Assembly: GCA_029962745.1 (NCBI GenBank)
Contig: CM057154.1
Location: 1,086,955-1,150,954 of the forward strand
Direction of reading: 5' to 3'
Length of the DNA: 64,000 nt
Source: Echinometra lucunter
Taxonomy: Eukaryota > Echinodermata > Echinoidea > Camarodonta > Echinometridae
In this document: in pieces, positions 1-12,506 of the stretch
How the letters are laid out: each line of letters opens with the position of its first letter
Position numbering within the stretch: position 1 is the stretch's first letter
The notes under the pieces: generated by a model
What the model saw: only the letters and a program-made list of their open reading frames with translations
The model's database searches: none
Told to the model about the DNA's origin: nothing
Position numbers and translations under genes: made by a program

Positions 1-1306
1 ATCCTACTGGCTTTTTCAGGTGTCTTTTACCCCCAAATTTGGGGGAACATACCCTATTGTGGTGTCCCCCACCCCTAAACATATTTTCGGGGGGCCTGAC
101 CCTCTGCGCCCCCTCCCCTCACCGATTGACGCCCATGATTGTTACTATGCAAGTCGACACAAAAGTGATTGCATAACTGTACATGTATGTTTTGGCACTG
201 TACTTTCTGTTAGCTATACAAAAGGCCCATTTTCAATGTAATGTTTACGCTGTAAACAATACCCAAGCATTTATGCTCTATCAAAAACAAAGGAAAGAGA
301 GAGAGAGAGAAAGAGAGGGGGAGAGCGTGAGAGAGTGGGGGTGAGGGAAAGGAGACAGAGCCGGGAGATAGAGGAAGGAAGAGAAAGAGAGGAGGTTTGG
401 AGAGAGAGAGAGAGAGAGAGAGAAGAGGGGGGGGGAAGGGGTGATCATGGTGATGGAAAGTTAAAAATAGGGACATTAATAAGGGGAATAGACCATTATG
501 GTCGAATGAATATTTGTCGGGTGCTGAGCAAGAAAGACCGGAGAAGGCTGATAAAATCCCGACATCATAATTTTATATTCTCTGGATTTTGGCAAAAATA
601 TCTCCCCTAGCCCCTCTTCTTGCTGTCCCCCAGGGGTATTTACCTATACATTCTTGTTCTTGAAAAACCCGGTAAAAAAAAATATTTTCTCTCCACCAAC
701 TTACTTTCTGTCTTGAGTTTGGAGGCTTCTTGACCATTGTCATTATGCAAGTCGGCACAAAAGTGATTGCATGACTGTATGACTGTATCCATGTATTTTT
801 CGACACTGTACATGTACTTTCTTTCATACAAGGGCCCATTTTGTCACTGTTCACTACTCGATGCAATGTTTACCCCGTATACATTAACCAGCTTTCATGC
901 TTTATCCCCCAAATAATGATAATGATAATGATATAATAAGTTCACTAAATAGTTCATGACAAATTATATACTTGTACCTCTTGATCTTTTTTTTTTTTTT
1001 GTTTTGGGGGGGGGGTATTTTGTTCTTTTCATTTTTGCTAAGTGGATGGTTGAAAGAATACAAAATCGTATTCAATTATCACATTCAGGACAATAATGTT
1101 GGTTCACTGGATTACTAATGGAGTCTAGTTTTAGTGTACACAAAACTACCAAAGGAACAATGTTCAGAGCTTTCTACAGAAATACAGTAGCTACAAACAA
1201 GTAGCCCAAACACAACGATTTTTGCAAGTCACGGAAAACCCGTCTTTAAAAACTGTTGGAAAGCAATTTTGAAGTCATTAGGACTAGTTAAGAGCATTTA
1301 ATCAAC
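1..1306. repeat. Upstream intergenic DNA with a diverged direct repeat and a GA-rich tract
   Basis: I see no gene here. Two diverged direct copies of a roughly 160-bp unit lie at about 130-285 and 730-905. Both contain ATGCAAGTCG-CACAAAAGTGATTGCAT and a later GGCCCATTTT. A purine (GAGA) simple repeat occupies about 294-440. Short reading frames across the GA tract are low-complexity artefacts. The last 60 or so bases before 1307 are the likely MIF 5' untranslated region. Confidence 0.6.
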
Positions 1307-3605
1307 ATGCCGTCTTTCCAGATTCTCACCAATGTGAAAGAGACAAGCCTTCCATCAGGCTTCTTCAAGAATTTGACTTCTGTAGTTCAGAAGGCCATTG
1401 GAAAACCCGAAAAGGTAAGAACACAAATCGATATAAAATTAGTTTATTTATATTTCACGGACATTTTTCGCTCCTCTCTCTTTCTTTCTCTCCATCCAGG
1501 CGCGGTTCTAGAGCATTTTTTTTTTTTTTTTTTTTTTTTGGGGGGGGGCTGCTGGGGGCTAGGAGGATTGTAATGTAATGTATATTAGAATTTAAAAGTG
1601 CACTTTATCGTCCAAAATTTGGGGGGGGGGGGGCTTGGGCATTTTCTTTTTTTTGGGGGGGGGGGGCTTGAGCCCCAAAGCCCCTCGTAGAACCGCGCCC
1701 CTCTCTCTCCCTCCCTCTCTCTCTTTCCCTCTCTCTCTTTCTCTTTCATTGCATTTTAATTAAAATTCATAGATTGTTCTGCTCATACAAGTAATATGAA
1801 TAAATGACGCGCACAAGTCCAAAACTTTCTATCAAGGCACGAAATTTTCTTTTCTTTTCCATATCACTGATTTTCATAACTGTTTTGCGCGGTACTTTTT
1901 TGTTGTCTACAGATTCTATTAAGATACCCTATACATGTACTAGTATCATTCGGTTGTGCATGGGTCGGGGGGGGGGGGTGGGGCTGGACCGGAAAAAATG
2001 TGGATTGAGAATGAAATAGAGGAAGTATTGGTAGATGTTAAAAAAGGACTGGCTTAACCAAATAAACAAAACATGAATGATCGTATTTACTTGTGTCGTT
2101 GTGTCAAACTAATCCCTTGCGCCAACTCTTAGCCGGTATAGGAAAGGAAAAAAAAAAAAAAAAAACGCAAACAGGAATAAAAAATAAATGAATAAATACA
2201 TACAAATGTAAAAGAACAATGTACAATATTATTATGTAACACCCCCACCCCTCAACCATGGCAAACCTGCATGTAATTCAAAATGCCAAGACAAATGTGA
2301 GAACCATTAAAAAACCCGTCTGCATGCAAGAGAAGTTCTTTTTTATATGATCTAAAAAAAGAAACTCCTTATAATTAAGCAGAAACATGAGAAATGCGGT
2401 ATCCGGCAGGCTGGTAACTAGAATTTTAGGGGCGGTGGAAAAATAACAATAATGGACCTTGTGAGAGAACGAGGCGACCGACTCTGGGGGTCTTGGATCT
2501 TGGAATTTGAAATTTCTGAACGTGAAAATCGATACAATTTTTTTCAAGAAATTTTGTCTTCTTGCATGTGGAAGATTTTCTTTTGCCTGATAATTAGGCT
2601 TATTATCCTACATTTTTTTTCATGTGGACCGGGGGGGGGGGGGGGGCATCGAACCCTCATGACCCTCTAGTTATGGTATCGACATGAAATAATGATGTGC
2701 AAATGCAAGTGGCATTGATCTCAATCTTGCTCGTATGTTTCTGTTGTTTTTTTTTTGTTCTACTTTAATGATTTTGGTAAAGGAATAGTTTCATCAGAAA
2801 AGGCAATTATTCTTCTAACAATATGGAAATCGATTCGACTTTCATTCATTAAAAAACAAAATACAAAAAACCCAACAATAAATCCCGCCGAACGCACAAC
2901 AAAACTTTAAGAAATACAAAACACAACTGTATAACAGCAACAACAACAAAATGAATAAATAATCAAACACTGACTGGGGTTTGAACACTCTCTTCCTGCA
3001 GACAAACAAAAAGTCTGAGATACTTCGTGTGGTGGTTTATGCCATGACAATCTCTTTGCAAACATAATACATCATAAGAGTTTCTTGAGTCTACCATACC
3101 ATCGTCATACATTGTGAAGTTTTATTATGATTACTGTTTTTTTTTTCCTTCCCTCTTGTACCCCCAAAGTACGTCTGTATTCACGTGGTTCCTAACCAGC
3201 TGATGAGCTTTGCAGGGTCTACCGATCCTTGTGCCGTGGTCAATGCGGTGAGCATAGGAAAGCTCGGACTAGAAGAAAACCGGGCCATCACCAAGATTAT
3301 GACTGCAGAAATGGCTAAGCTTGGAGTTAAAGCTGACAGGTAATACTGAAGAAAAGAAAGCATTAAACAAGAAGTATAAAAAAAGAGATATATAAAAATA
3401 TAGATTCAGCGTCTTCGAGGACATATTTTCAGTACAATATGATTTCTTTTGTTGTTCAGAAAACAATGAATCATCATTGTTTTTATTTTAACAAATAGTG
3501 AAAATAACAACAACAACAATAATAATGACATTGATAATAATAACAATAATAAAAATATAAGTAGGCCTAATATCTACTACATCTACAACTAAACTACTAC
3601 TACTT

Positions 3606-3654
<49 letters not shown>

Positions 3655-4455
3655 ACTACTACTACTATACTACTAACAATAAAATCAGTAGTAATAATGA
3701 TAATAATAGTAGTAAACAATAGTTTTGAAGAATAAACTGACCAAAGCGCTTACGGTATTATCATCCTAGTCACTGGATTCAGTTATCATTCCACACATTG
3801 AGCATTCCCAGGGCCGGCATTACAGGGGGTGGGGGCGGGGGCGGGGGCAGAGAGGCAACGCCCCCTTTGATTTTTCAAGTGACCCCCCCCCCCCCCAAAA
3901 AAAAGAGGAGAAAAAGAGGAGAAAGAAGAAAGAACAGAATGGCAAAATAGCGACTTGGGTCATGTAACTATATAATACCCCTATTTTTTTTTTCATTTAA
4001 AACGTATATAAACTCACCTATGGATCATACTGCCTCCCTTTCAAAATACCCTGGTACCGCCCCTGAGCATTCCAGCCAGTCACCCATGTAATCCAATCAT
4101 GATGACTGGTATACCCAATCGAGTGAGAGTGGCAAACGTTGCCAAAAGACATCTTAGTAGTGCCAGTCTGGGATTCGAACCCTCAACCGTGATTGAGAGT
4201 GAAATAAATGAACCACGACACCTCCGTTTAAAAAAAAGATATGCAATAATTTTTAGCACAATAAGATTCCACATTCCTCTCTCACTCCCTCCTCCCCTCT
4301 CCCCCTCTCCCCCTCTCTCTCTCTCTCCTTTTCTCACCCCTTCTCTCTCTCTTCTCTCTTCCTATCTTTTTCTCTTTCTCTACAGGATGTACGTGGTATT
4401 CAGAGATGCTGCCGAACAGGATGTTGGTTGGAACAACACTACATTTGCAGCATAA
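1307..4455 (+). CDS. MIF: Macrophage migration inhibitory factor (MIF), 3 exons, 115 aa
   Basis: Exons are 1307-1414, 3170-3339 and 4386-4455, all with GT-AG introns (phase 0, then phase 2). The product is a small trimeric cytokine/tautomerase. It starts Met-Pro, so Pro2 becomes the catalytic N-terminal base after Met removal, and Lys33 and the SIGK segment (64-67) of the tautomerase pocket are present. HVVPNQLM and the C-terminal VGWNNTTFA closely match MIF rather than D-dopachrome tautomerase. Length equals the usual 114-115 aa. The first Cys of the mammalian CALC redox motif is kept (Cys57), but the second is Val (CAVV), so that thiol-reductase motif is absent. There is no signal peptide, as expected for MIF, which is secreted non-classically. 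The start is chosen because Pro must follow the initiator Met. No neighbouring gene suggests a special role. Confidence 0.95.
1499..1699. repeat. Short inverted-repeat element in MIF intron 1
   Basis: GGCGCGGTTCTA at the left end is inverted as TAGAACCGCGCC at the right end. The interior is poly-T/poly-G. It is probably a non-autonomous DNA element. No clear target duplication was found because both flanks are CT-rich simple sequence. Confidence 0.5.
3595..3672. repeat. (TAC)n trinucleotide microsatellite
   Basis: A nearly pure run of TAC/ACT triplets in MIF intron 2. Confidence 0.9.
3809..4063. mobile_element. 255-bp MITE with 10-bp target duplication
   Basis: The direct repeat TGAGCATTCC occurs at 3799-3808 and 4064-4073 and exactly brackets this segment. 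The ends are imperfect inverted repeats (CAGGGCCGGCATTACAGGG against CCCTGGTACCGCCCC). The interior is G-rich and A-rich with no coding potential. It sits in MIF intron 2, immediately beside a SINE. Confidence 0.75.
4074..4225 (-). mobile_element. tRNA-derived SINE, minus orientation
   Basis: Read on the minus strand it begins GGAGGTGTCGTGG (box A region). A near-perfect box B (GGGTTCGAATCCC, reverse complement at 4170-4182) follows, then a body ending near the MITE duplication. The internal pol III promoter layout marks a tRNA-derived SINE rather than a functional tRNA, because the cloverleaf does not close. Confidence 0.65.
4265..4385. repeat. Polypyrimidine CT-rich tract before MIF exon 3
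   Basis: A long CT-rich simple repeat forms an extended polypyrimidine tract directly upstream of the exon 3 acceptor (CTCTACAG at 4378-4385). Confidence 0.8.
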
Positions 4456-4972
4456 ACAGAGATAGTCAATTTGGGCAACATAGAGATGAATCATCCATAA
4501 TTCTTAAATCAGTCTATTTTGTAACTGAATGATAATTAATCCCCCCCCCCCAAAAAAAAAAAAAAAATACTGCGCTAAAACTTATGGATATGAGGGATTT
4601 CGGTTCAACGTGTAAACATCTCCCTTCAAGAGATGAAAAAACTATGTAATCTATATACACAATCATTTGAAGGAAAAATATAAAGATATAGGCTTGTTAT
4701 TTATAAACCATTGGAATATTGAACCAGGCATACTTTCATGTATACTAAAAAAAAATCGTGTCTTACAAACTTACATAAATCATTTCCATTCTCAAACTTG
4801 TATATGGCATAAACAAATAGTGGTCTAAAAACTTTTCAAGAGTTTAAGTCCTCATTGAAGAAAAGGAAGTTCAGGTTCTGTTTCTTCAAAATCCATTTTT
4901 ACCCAAAAGAAATCATTGTAAAATGTGATTTTTATTACACGTAATGTCTAACACTGATTATTGTAAGTTTCG

Positions 4973-4978
4973 AATAAA
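4973..4978 (+). terminator. MIF polyadenylation signal (AATAAA)
   Basis: AATAAA lies 518 bp after the MIF stop, with GT/T-rich sequence downstream. It is the first canonical hexamer seen in a plausible context. Confidence 0.55.
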
Positions 4979-5257
4979 AATACTGAAGCATTTGAAAGAA
5001 ACAGTCATCGAGTCATTTTGTGTTAACTCTAAGCTATAAAATTATGCAAATTGCATTTCAAGAAGATTTACATATCGTGTGTATAGATGAGAAGAGGTGA
5101 TTTCTACCCTCAGATGTTGAATTAGTTCCTCTTTCCTTTATCGTTGCATATCATTTGATTATAGATCGGCCATGCCAGCATTACCAGGCTATAAAAAGGA
5201 AAACAAAAAACAACAACAAAAAAACCAGACGATAGGAATTTGAAGAAATTAGCAGCT

Positions 5258-5757
5258 NNNNNNNNNNNNNNNNNNNNNNNNNNNNNNNNNNNNNNNNNNN
5301 NNNNNNNNNNNNNNNNNNNNNNNNNNNNNNNNNNNNNNNNNNNNNNNNNNNNNNNNNNNNNNNNNNNNNNNNNNNNNNNNNNNNNNNNNNNNNNNNNNNN
5401 NNNNNNNNNNNNNNNNNNNNNNNNNNNNNNNNNNNNNNNNNNNNNNNNNNNNNNNNNNNNNNNNNNNNNNNNNNNNNNNNNNNNNNNNNNNNNNNNNNNN
5501 NNNNNNNNNNNNNNNNNNNNNNNNNNNNNNNNNNNNNNNNNNNNNNNNNNNNNNNNNNNNNNNNNNNNNNNNNNNNNNNNNNNNNNNNNNNNNNNNNNNN
5601 NNNNNNNNNNNNNNNNNNNNNNNNNNNNNNNNNNNNNNNNNNNNNNNNNNNNNNNNNNNNNNNNNNNNNNNNNNNNNNNNNNNNNNNNNNNNNNNNNNNN
5701 NNNNNNNNNNNNNNNNNNNNNNNNNNNNNNNNNNNNNNNNNNNNNNNNNNNNNNNNN
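5258..5757. other. Assembly gap of exactly 500 N
   Basis: There are exactly 500 unresolved bases, so the size is a placeholder. The right edge is GGA/GAA triplet repeat. Confidence 0.99.
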
Positions 5758-6520
5758 AGAAGGAGGAGGAGGAAGGAAATTTACCTCCGTATAGCACTTA
5801 ATACTCTGTTTCTAAGGCCCTCATCTCACTAGACAGGCGATCATAGCGACCATGGCGATCCATGACAATCTGTAAAAATTTTGCAAAGCATGGCAGAATC
5901 GTTCTCCAACTCCAATTTTTACCTGATTGCACTGCTGTTGTGATGACGTAACAATACTAGCCAGGATGCGTGAATGAGATGCGCAGAAACATAAATGTGG
6001 AAAATCGTCTTGGGAACGGGCCTGAAAGCACAGGTGATAGGAGCCGCTTTCAATGTGCTTGAAGTACGCTTTAGGCGTTGCTGATACGTTAGAGCTACAG
6101 GCATGCCGTTTTTAATGTGCTCTTAAGACGATTGTGGCGCTCTTGGCGACCTCGGCGCTCTCGCTTCGGAAACTTCGAACCGTGTTCAAAACTTGGTGGC
6201 GACCATTGGCGCATCAGAGAAGCTCAGGATACGACTGAGAAGAATTTGTCTCATCATGCCAATAGTCAGGAAAAAAATGTTTTAAAACAATGCAGGTATT
6301 TGTTCCTTTCCACATAAATCATCTACACCAGTTTGCTTGATGCAAGAAATATTTGACCTGTGGGTATTCTGGCAGAAAAGACATATTATGCAAGACCAAC
6401 AAACATTTTCTTCCTAAAATTGGAACGAAACAAGTACTGTGAAGTTTGTTCTGGTCGATGAATCTAAGGCAAATAAATAGAACTGATGCACATCAAAGAA
6501 TAAACAGTAAAGCCAAAAAT
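5758..6520. other. Intergenic DNA, no gene seen
   Basis: This is the convergent intergenic region between MIF and the minus-strand zinc-finger gene. It holds a GGA-repeat remnant and diverged GGCGA-rich repeats (about 5830-6210), with no credible coding frame. The 3' untranslated region of the zinc-finger gene should run leftward from 6520. I found no AATAAA on the minus strand close by. Confidence 0.5.
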
Positions 6521-9500
6521 TCATATTCCACTTGATTTTATCAGTGGTACAGAAGGATTAGAATTTGAATGCTCTTTTGAGCATCTCACTGGGTTAAAGC
6601 TCTCACCTTTCTTCTTGCTTGCGACTGGCTTTCTTTGGTTAGTATTCTTGTAGATATTCTGAACTCTATCCTGGTTCTTCCTCTGCCTCCTGTTGCGCCC
6701 ACCAGCACCAGCTTCCTGTGAGCTGGCTGCATTATCCTTGCTTCCTCCATAGAACTGTGATCTGCTCAAGTTAACATTCCTTACTGCTGGCCTTGCTGAA
6801 GGTTCATCAGTCAGCAGATCACTTGGGTCAACATATTCCGGGAAAGCAAAGCGATTTGTTACGGCATGGTACGTAGTTTCATCGAAATCGTCAAGATCGT
6901 CAAATATGTCCCCGACAGTTGAAGGCTGACTAGGGTTGGCAGGTTTCTGCTCGGGAAACGCACAGTCTGTGATGTTATGCTGGTCCAGGTCGCGTTTCTG
7001 GATGTACCGTTGGCATTTTGGACAACATTCAGTGCGGCTACCGCAGTAGTTAAGATGCTCTGCCATGTCAATGAAGGGAAGTTCTAGCTCACAGTATTCA
7101 CAATGCTTGATTCTCTGGGCACAGTCATTTTTCTGCCATGAAATTCACCATTGGAAAGAAACCGAAGTTAAATATGGTTATACAGATGGAAGTAAGAAAT
7201 CCAAATACTTATAGACTGAACATTATTACATGAATTCATCTTCCTTATGTGCATAATCAATATTTCTTTTCCAATTGCTACTCCATCTTCAGCCAGACTT
7301 TGAAAATGTATTTATCAATTTCTGAAATTAAATCCTTTCATTTCTCTTTTTTTGTTTCTAATTTCATACATGTATCTTCCCCATTCACATTTACATGTAT
7401 ATATGTTGCCTTTTGATATGAACACACATTTCTGCCATGAGTCCTCTATATCGAACAACTTTCACTTCTTAATGTGAAGCATTACCTCATGTTCTTCCAC
7501 TTTACTTTTCTCAACTGTTTGTCCACACTTGCAGGTGACCTGGAATACAAGAAAGAGAGAGAGAGAAAGAGAGAGAAAAAAAAAACATCTTAAAGGGGGT
7601 ACCCAATGCTGAAACAATGTTAGTTCATTTAAAAGAGTATGATTTTATTAGCAGAAAATCATCTGCATAAAGTTTTTTTTAAAAGTCGTGTTGCCAAGGA
7701 AACCCCCAAATGTGGTAAGATTTCAGGATATTTTTGACCCCTCAGCTGTGACCCAGTTTCAACTGGGTACCCACTTTGACGTCAAAATGACGTCAAAGTG
7801 GGTACCTTGTCGCGCACCTCTAGCAAAATGCGCGCAAGGTATAATACATATTTTACAGTCTAGCGCGCAGCACAACTGCAATGCGCGCAGCTGGGTACCC
7901 AATTTTACGTCATACATGTACCTCATACTCAAATTTTTTGGTCAACTCTTTTGTTTTCATGAGAAAATTAGCCAAAATGCATTGATTTCGATTGAAAATC
8001 ATCAAATTTTTAATGTTATTCTTCTTAGAATTCTATCCTCGATCATACTGTATATCCAAAAAAAATTTACCATTTTAAATCCCTTTAAATCCCTCTTTTG
8101 GGCCAAGATGAAATGGACAACTGTATACACATGTGTACATGACAAACCAATTAGCTTATTTTTTCCCAGAGCAAGATCCAAAATATCATTGATCGTTCTT
8201 CACTTCTTCTAAACTAAAAAATATCAGAAATGAGAATATAAATAGTTCATTCTGAATCTTAAAGTCCAGACCAAAAATTGAGATAATTATTTTGCACTTG
8301 ACTATGTGGTGCCAATTCAAAGATCTTCCTATCCAAACTCCTGTCAATTTTCTAAACACAAATATGACTTCAACAGAAATCAACTCATTACACAGAAAAT
8401 CCTTGCCTTCTGATTACAAGATGCATGTTGTAACTAAACAGCATAGTAGATCTTAACAATAACTAGCAGAACACTATCAGAAACGAAAAATAAAACTCAA
8501 TTTTGTGTGTGGGTATTTCATTTTCAGGGACACAAGTTTACACAGCACTCACCGGTTTGTGGTATTCCTCAAAGTGTTCTTCCATCTCAGATCTAGGTAC
8601 AGGTTCGTGGCAGTCTGAACACAGGGTGATGTTCCTGCGACAGTGAACCTCATGCATGATGAAGTTACCCTCTGCAATATCCCGCTTGCTGTAAGATATT
8701 AAGAAAGGCATGTTTATTGCAGGTCTATTGCAAAAGTTTTTCTTCATAAGCTGATTGTTCATTTGTCGATATATACATCATGGAAGCACTTAGAAACAAT
8801 TTGTACTTACAATGTACAGGGTTATATATATGTTATTATTTATCATTATATCATCATCATTATTACTGGTATTATCATTATAGGTTTCACTGAAGTTAAC
8901 GCCCTGAACCATTCACTTATGAGTGCTTCACTCACTCTACATGGACCAACAAGTCAGTTTTGTATGGTCAGAACTTTGCAAGTTATCTTTACAGCAGGTA
9001 TATAAATTTGATTGTTTTTAGTTTGATGTTTATCTATTTCAATACATCATTATATGTTTGAAATCTTTCGAAATTTATGGTGACCGCGTATTGGGCGTAA
9101 AAAATTTACACAGAAGCTTAGTATTTGAAATATACTGCACTGTATACTGGCATGGAACCCCATATAATTAGAGGAAAATATCTATTAGTGATTGGTCCTT
9201 TTAAAAATTGATCAGCAAATGGGCAAATGCATCCACACACACACATCTTCACTTGGCTTTACTCCCAAGGACAGCTATTGTTCCTCCATTGTTCTGTCCT
9301 TGGAAGGCTGACGGAATAAGGCTCAAATCTATTGTTTGACATTCGAGGACTATTGTCTGACATCCGAGGACCATTGTTCTCACTTTTCAGGAACTTTTTT
9401 TTTGTTCACTGTCCTTGCTAAAATAGCTATACAAGAGCACCCTCACACATGCACACGCGCGCACACACCCACACCCACACACAACAAAAACAAAAACCCA

Positions 9501-12500
9501 AACAAAACAAAACAGAACTAACAAAACATACATGTAATAACAACAAAAACCCATGTGAGAAGCATGAGGCCAGGGGGGAGGAGGAGGATGTCTGGAATAG
9601 CTAAGGAAACACGATCTTGCACAAAATGTGCAGGTGTCTAAAAGGGCATTGCGAAACTTCCCATTAAATTAAACAAAGAGGGCAAGTGATTTAGCCATAC
9701 ACACGTACATTTGGCAATGAAATGAGTGGGAATCCCCTGTAATACCTTAGTCTACAAAACAGACTCTACATAGGAATGTTGTATTTGAAACAAGCTTTAC
9801 GACAAGCATTAATGGTCTGTCATACATGTACATGAAGGATCATGTGTTGTATTCAAATAATTCATCATTACCAACATAAAGTACACAAAAATACTGAGTT
9901 AAATAGAAAAGGAGTAACCAAGATTGAAAAATCCCCATATGCATCAGTTTACATCAATGGAATAAAGAGTACCAGGTGTCCACAAAGTGTAACCATCAAT
10001 CAATATTTGCTTTGTATACTACAGCTTTTATGTCATTATTCTGTATTAAAAATATGAGCTTTAAACATTGCATGTAGGTCTACGCAGAGATTTTCAAGTT
10101 TAAAAGTACAATCTAAATGAAAATTATATTATCTTTTGTGTGGACTCCCATATTACGAGCCCCGAACAGAACCGAAGTACAACTTAGGTTTTGTGTGGGG
10201 GGGGGGGGGGTCATGTTTTCCTTAAGTTTCACCATACCTTTTAACTATCAACCCACAGAAGCCCATGTAAAGCCTTTTGAGGTTGATTTAATGATAGTCT
10301 ACTGCTACATGTAATATGGAACTTCCAAGAGCTGATAGGATATTGAATACCATCATTAACAACATGTAGCCTTTATGAATGAACTTGTTTTCATAGTTTG
10401 CAAGAAGGACAATTTCCAAAGACCCATGTTGGGTGTCTTTTAACATTTGAATCTTGTTCACCTCCACGCTACACACAATGAACGTAAAATAGAAATGTGG
10501 AACTAATAATATTCTCGACAATATTTCAATTCAATGTGAAATGCTTTTATAAAAATCTTTCACTGTCACATAAAATGTAACGATACAATGCAGTATCCAA
10601 TACAATAGAGCAATATATAGAAGCATTCAATTGGTTCAAGGATTCCAGCTCCTAAAAGAATCAATGAAGCCTGGGAATTCCAGATTTTGTTGTTTTAGTT
10701 TTATTGGTGCTTGCCATTCACTTTTGAATATTTGCACCAATACCACTCAACTAATTGTTTCCAATGAATAGCGGGAATTCCCACTGAAGTATTAGTCTGT
10801 GTGTTTAGACTCTAGATCAAAATTCAAGCAATATGTATCTTCTAATTTGGGAGAATAAGCAAATGAATGACCATCTGTAGTTCTGTACATGGAATATGAA
10901 CATACAAGCGCATGTACATGTATAAAGGTTGGTAAAATTTGCCTTTCATAATAACAACCCTAGAAAATATTGCAGTAAAGAGTATTGCGACATACATGTA
11001 CAGAGCTATTTTTGTTTAACCTTTGTGATGCAAGGGTAATTTTTTTCCATCAGTAGTCTAACTGCTACAGTGCAAGGTCCAAATGATTACACCATAAATG
11101 TATTATTTAAAATGAGTAAACAAGTAAATGTGATGTCTAGACCCTTATCCCTTTATTCCACAATTTTCGTTTTTAGCATTTTGTAAAAAGATATTACTGA
11201 ACCGCCATCATTTCATTACATTGCATTACAACACATCAGTTTATGGCTCTTCCTCCTATGGCAATGTGTCCCTGCTAGAATCATGGCAATCATTTTCAAC
11301 AAGTTAAACAGAGAGTATAATGCAGAATGAAGCAAGAATATGAAGCATTTCCAGTAAAATGCATCCATACTGCAGGTGCTTCAAACTCTAAAGGCTCGTT
11401 CAGATATGAGGCGACAAATCCCCGCAACAAATCCTCGCAACCTTTTTAATGTTCAGATATGGGACGACTAACCACCCATCTTTAATATGTTAATGAATGT
11501 GTGATAATGCCTCAACCCTCAATTTGCCTCATATAAAAGAGAGTCTTCTCAAAAGTTACCCCGACAAACTCATGACAACAAATTTTGTGCTAACTTTAAG
11601 AATTAGATTGGTCCACAGCTTTTTGCCATCAGGTTCAAAAAAAAAAAAAAAGTCTCCCTCAGCAAGATTGTATTTTGGTCTCCTCATACATGTACTACCC
11701 ATTGAACTTGTACACTAAAAGTGTTGTGGGGATTGTCTCCTCAGATCCGAACAAGCCTTATTACTCTTACAGTCACTATTTTACTGAATTGCATTTAGGC
11801 TTACTTTCATTTTCTCTTTTGTGTTTTTAAATCCTGCATCAGGAGTTTTAGACCAAGTTTGATCAATTCCCAATTTTTCAATCCAAAATCTGGTGTTTCC
11901 AATAATACATGTACATGTAAATCTTGCAACATTAAAAAATAGCTCATCTTTTTATCAAATTTATGAAAATTTACTTTTTTTTTCTTATTCACTTTTTTCT
12001 AATTCTCTACAACTGATGCATATTAAAGAATAGATACTTAAACTATTAAAAAAATCATATTCAATTTGATTTTATGATTTTTATCAGTGACCAGTGCACA
12101 AGGGTGGAAATTTAAATACTCTTGATTTGCAATTATAAATTAAAAAAAAAAAAATCAGTAATACATAAGAAAGGTAGACCAACAAGGTGGTCTACCAGAA
12201 GGGAAGAGGAGGAGGAGGAATGAAATAAGACAAAGAAGAGACCTAACAGAAAAGGAAGACATGGAAGAAGACATAGAAGGAAGAAGAGGAGCAAAATGTA
12301 GATGTGAAAGAAGAAGATGAAGAAGAAAAAGATGACGAAGACAAGGAAAAAGAAGAAGATAAAGACGATGAAGCTTGAAGAGGAGGAAAAAAGAGGAAGA
12401 GGAGGAAGAAGGTGAGAAGAAAAATAGGAAGAAAAGGCTAGTCAAGAAACAGACTAAAATTAGTCACTCACCAGTTGGTACAGTACTTTGTAGCCCCTGA

Positions 12501-12506
12501 ATCCAT
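6521..12506 (-). CDS. TRAFD1: TRAF-type zinc-finger protein, TRAFD1/XAF1 family, 4 exons, 278 aa
   Basis: Exons in transcript order are 12506-12472, 8688-8553, 7539-7486 and 7132-6521. The first exon encodes only MDSGATKYCTN plus two bases of a Cys codon that is completed across the intron. The N-terminal 140 or so residues carry repeated Cys/His pairs (CTNC...HEVHC, CSDC...H...H, CKC...H, C...CEYC...H...C, CPKC...H...C), as in the TRAF-type zinc fingers of TRAFD1 (FLN29) and XAF1. In vertebrates these are interferon-induced modulators of innate and apoptotic signalling. VTCKC and LNYCGSRTECC are diagnostic. The tail is short, basic and disordered (GGRNRRQRKN, KPVASKKKG). Total length is near XAF1 (about 300 aa) and half of human TRAFD1 (582 aa), so orthology between the two is unresolved. 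The role in this animal is inferred from family only. Confidence 0.88.
7591..8091. mobile_element. Dispersed repeat copy 1, with a perfect 41-bp CRE-containing palindrome
   Basis: About 500 bp is shared in the same orientation with 58493-58971 (GGGGTA-CCAATGCTGAAACAATG at the start). It ends in short TTAAAGGG/CCCTTTAA inverted termini. The palindrome at 7766-7806 has 19-bp arms around AAA and contains two TGACGTCA sites. The apparent 174-aa reading frame across it is repeat-derived. Confidence 0.75.
11391..11759. mobile_element. 369-bp inverted-repeat MITE (AAGGCT...AAGCCTT)
   Basis: AAGGCTCGTTCAGATATGAG at the left end is mirrored by CTCAGATCCGAACAAGCCTT at the right end. The inner parts (ATCCCCGCAAC / GTTGTGGGGAT) also pair. 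Related termini occur at 32743-33097 and 60969-61294. Confidence 0.7.
12186..12440. repeat. GA-rich purine tract
   Basis: A simple GAAGAG-like repeat. The Ser/Leu-rich and acidic reading frames here are artefacts of low complexity. Confidence 0.85.

Larger units (their letters stand above)
8692..12471 (-). other. Intron 1 of the TRAFD1-like gene, non-coding
   Basis: This intron is about 3.8 kb. It contains a CA-rich stretch (about 9425-9482), an inverted-repeat element (11391-11759) and a GA-rich tract (about 12186-12440). No coding exon other than those listed could be supported on either strand. Confidence 0.6.

Noticed and set aside
3595..3672. CRISPR-like or regulatory array
   Set aside because: It is a plain trinucleotide microsatellite, and the sequence is eukaryotic.
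5240..5797. Open frames spanning N runs (also at 29697-30399)
   Set aside because: They exist only because N does not encode a stop.
7688..8212. 174-aa frame, partly shared with a 101-aa frame at 58542
   Set aside because: Both fall in a dispersed non-coding repeat and diverge by frame-disrupting changes.
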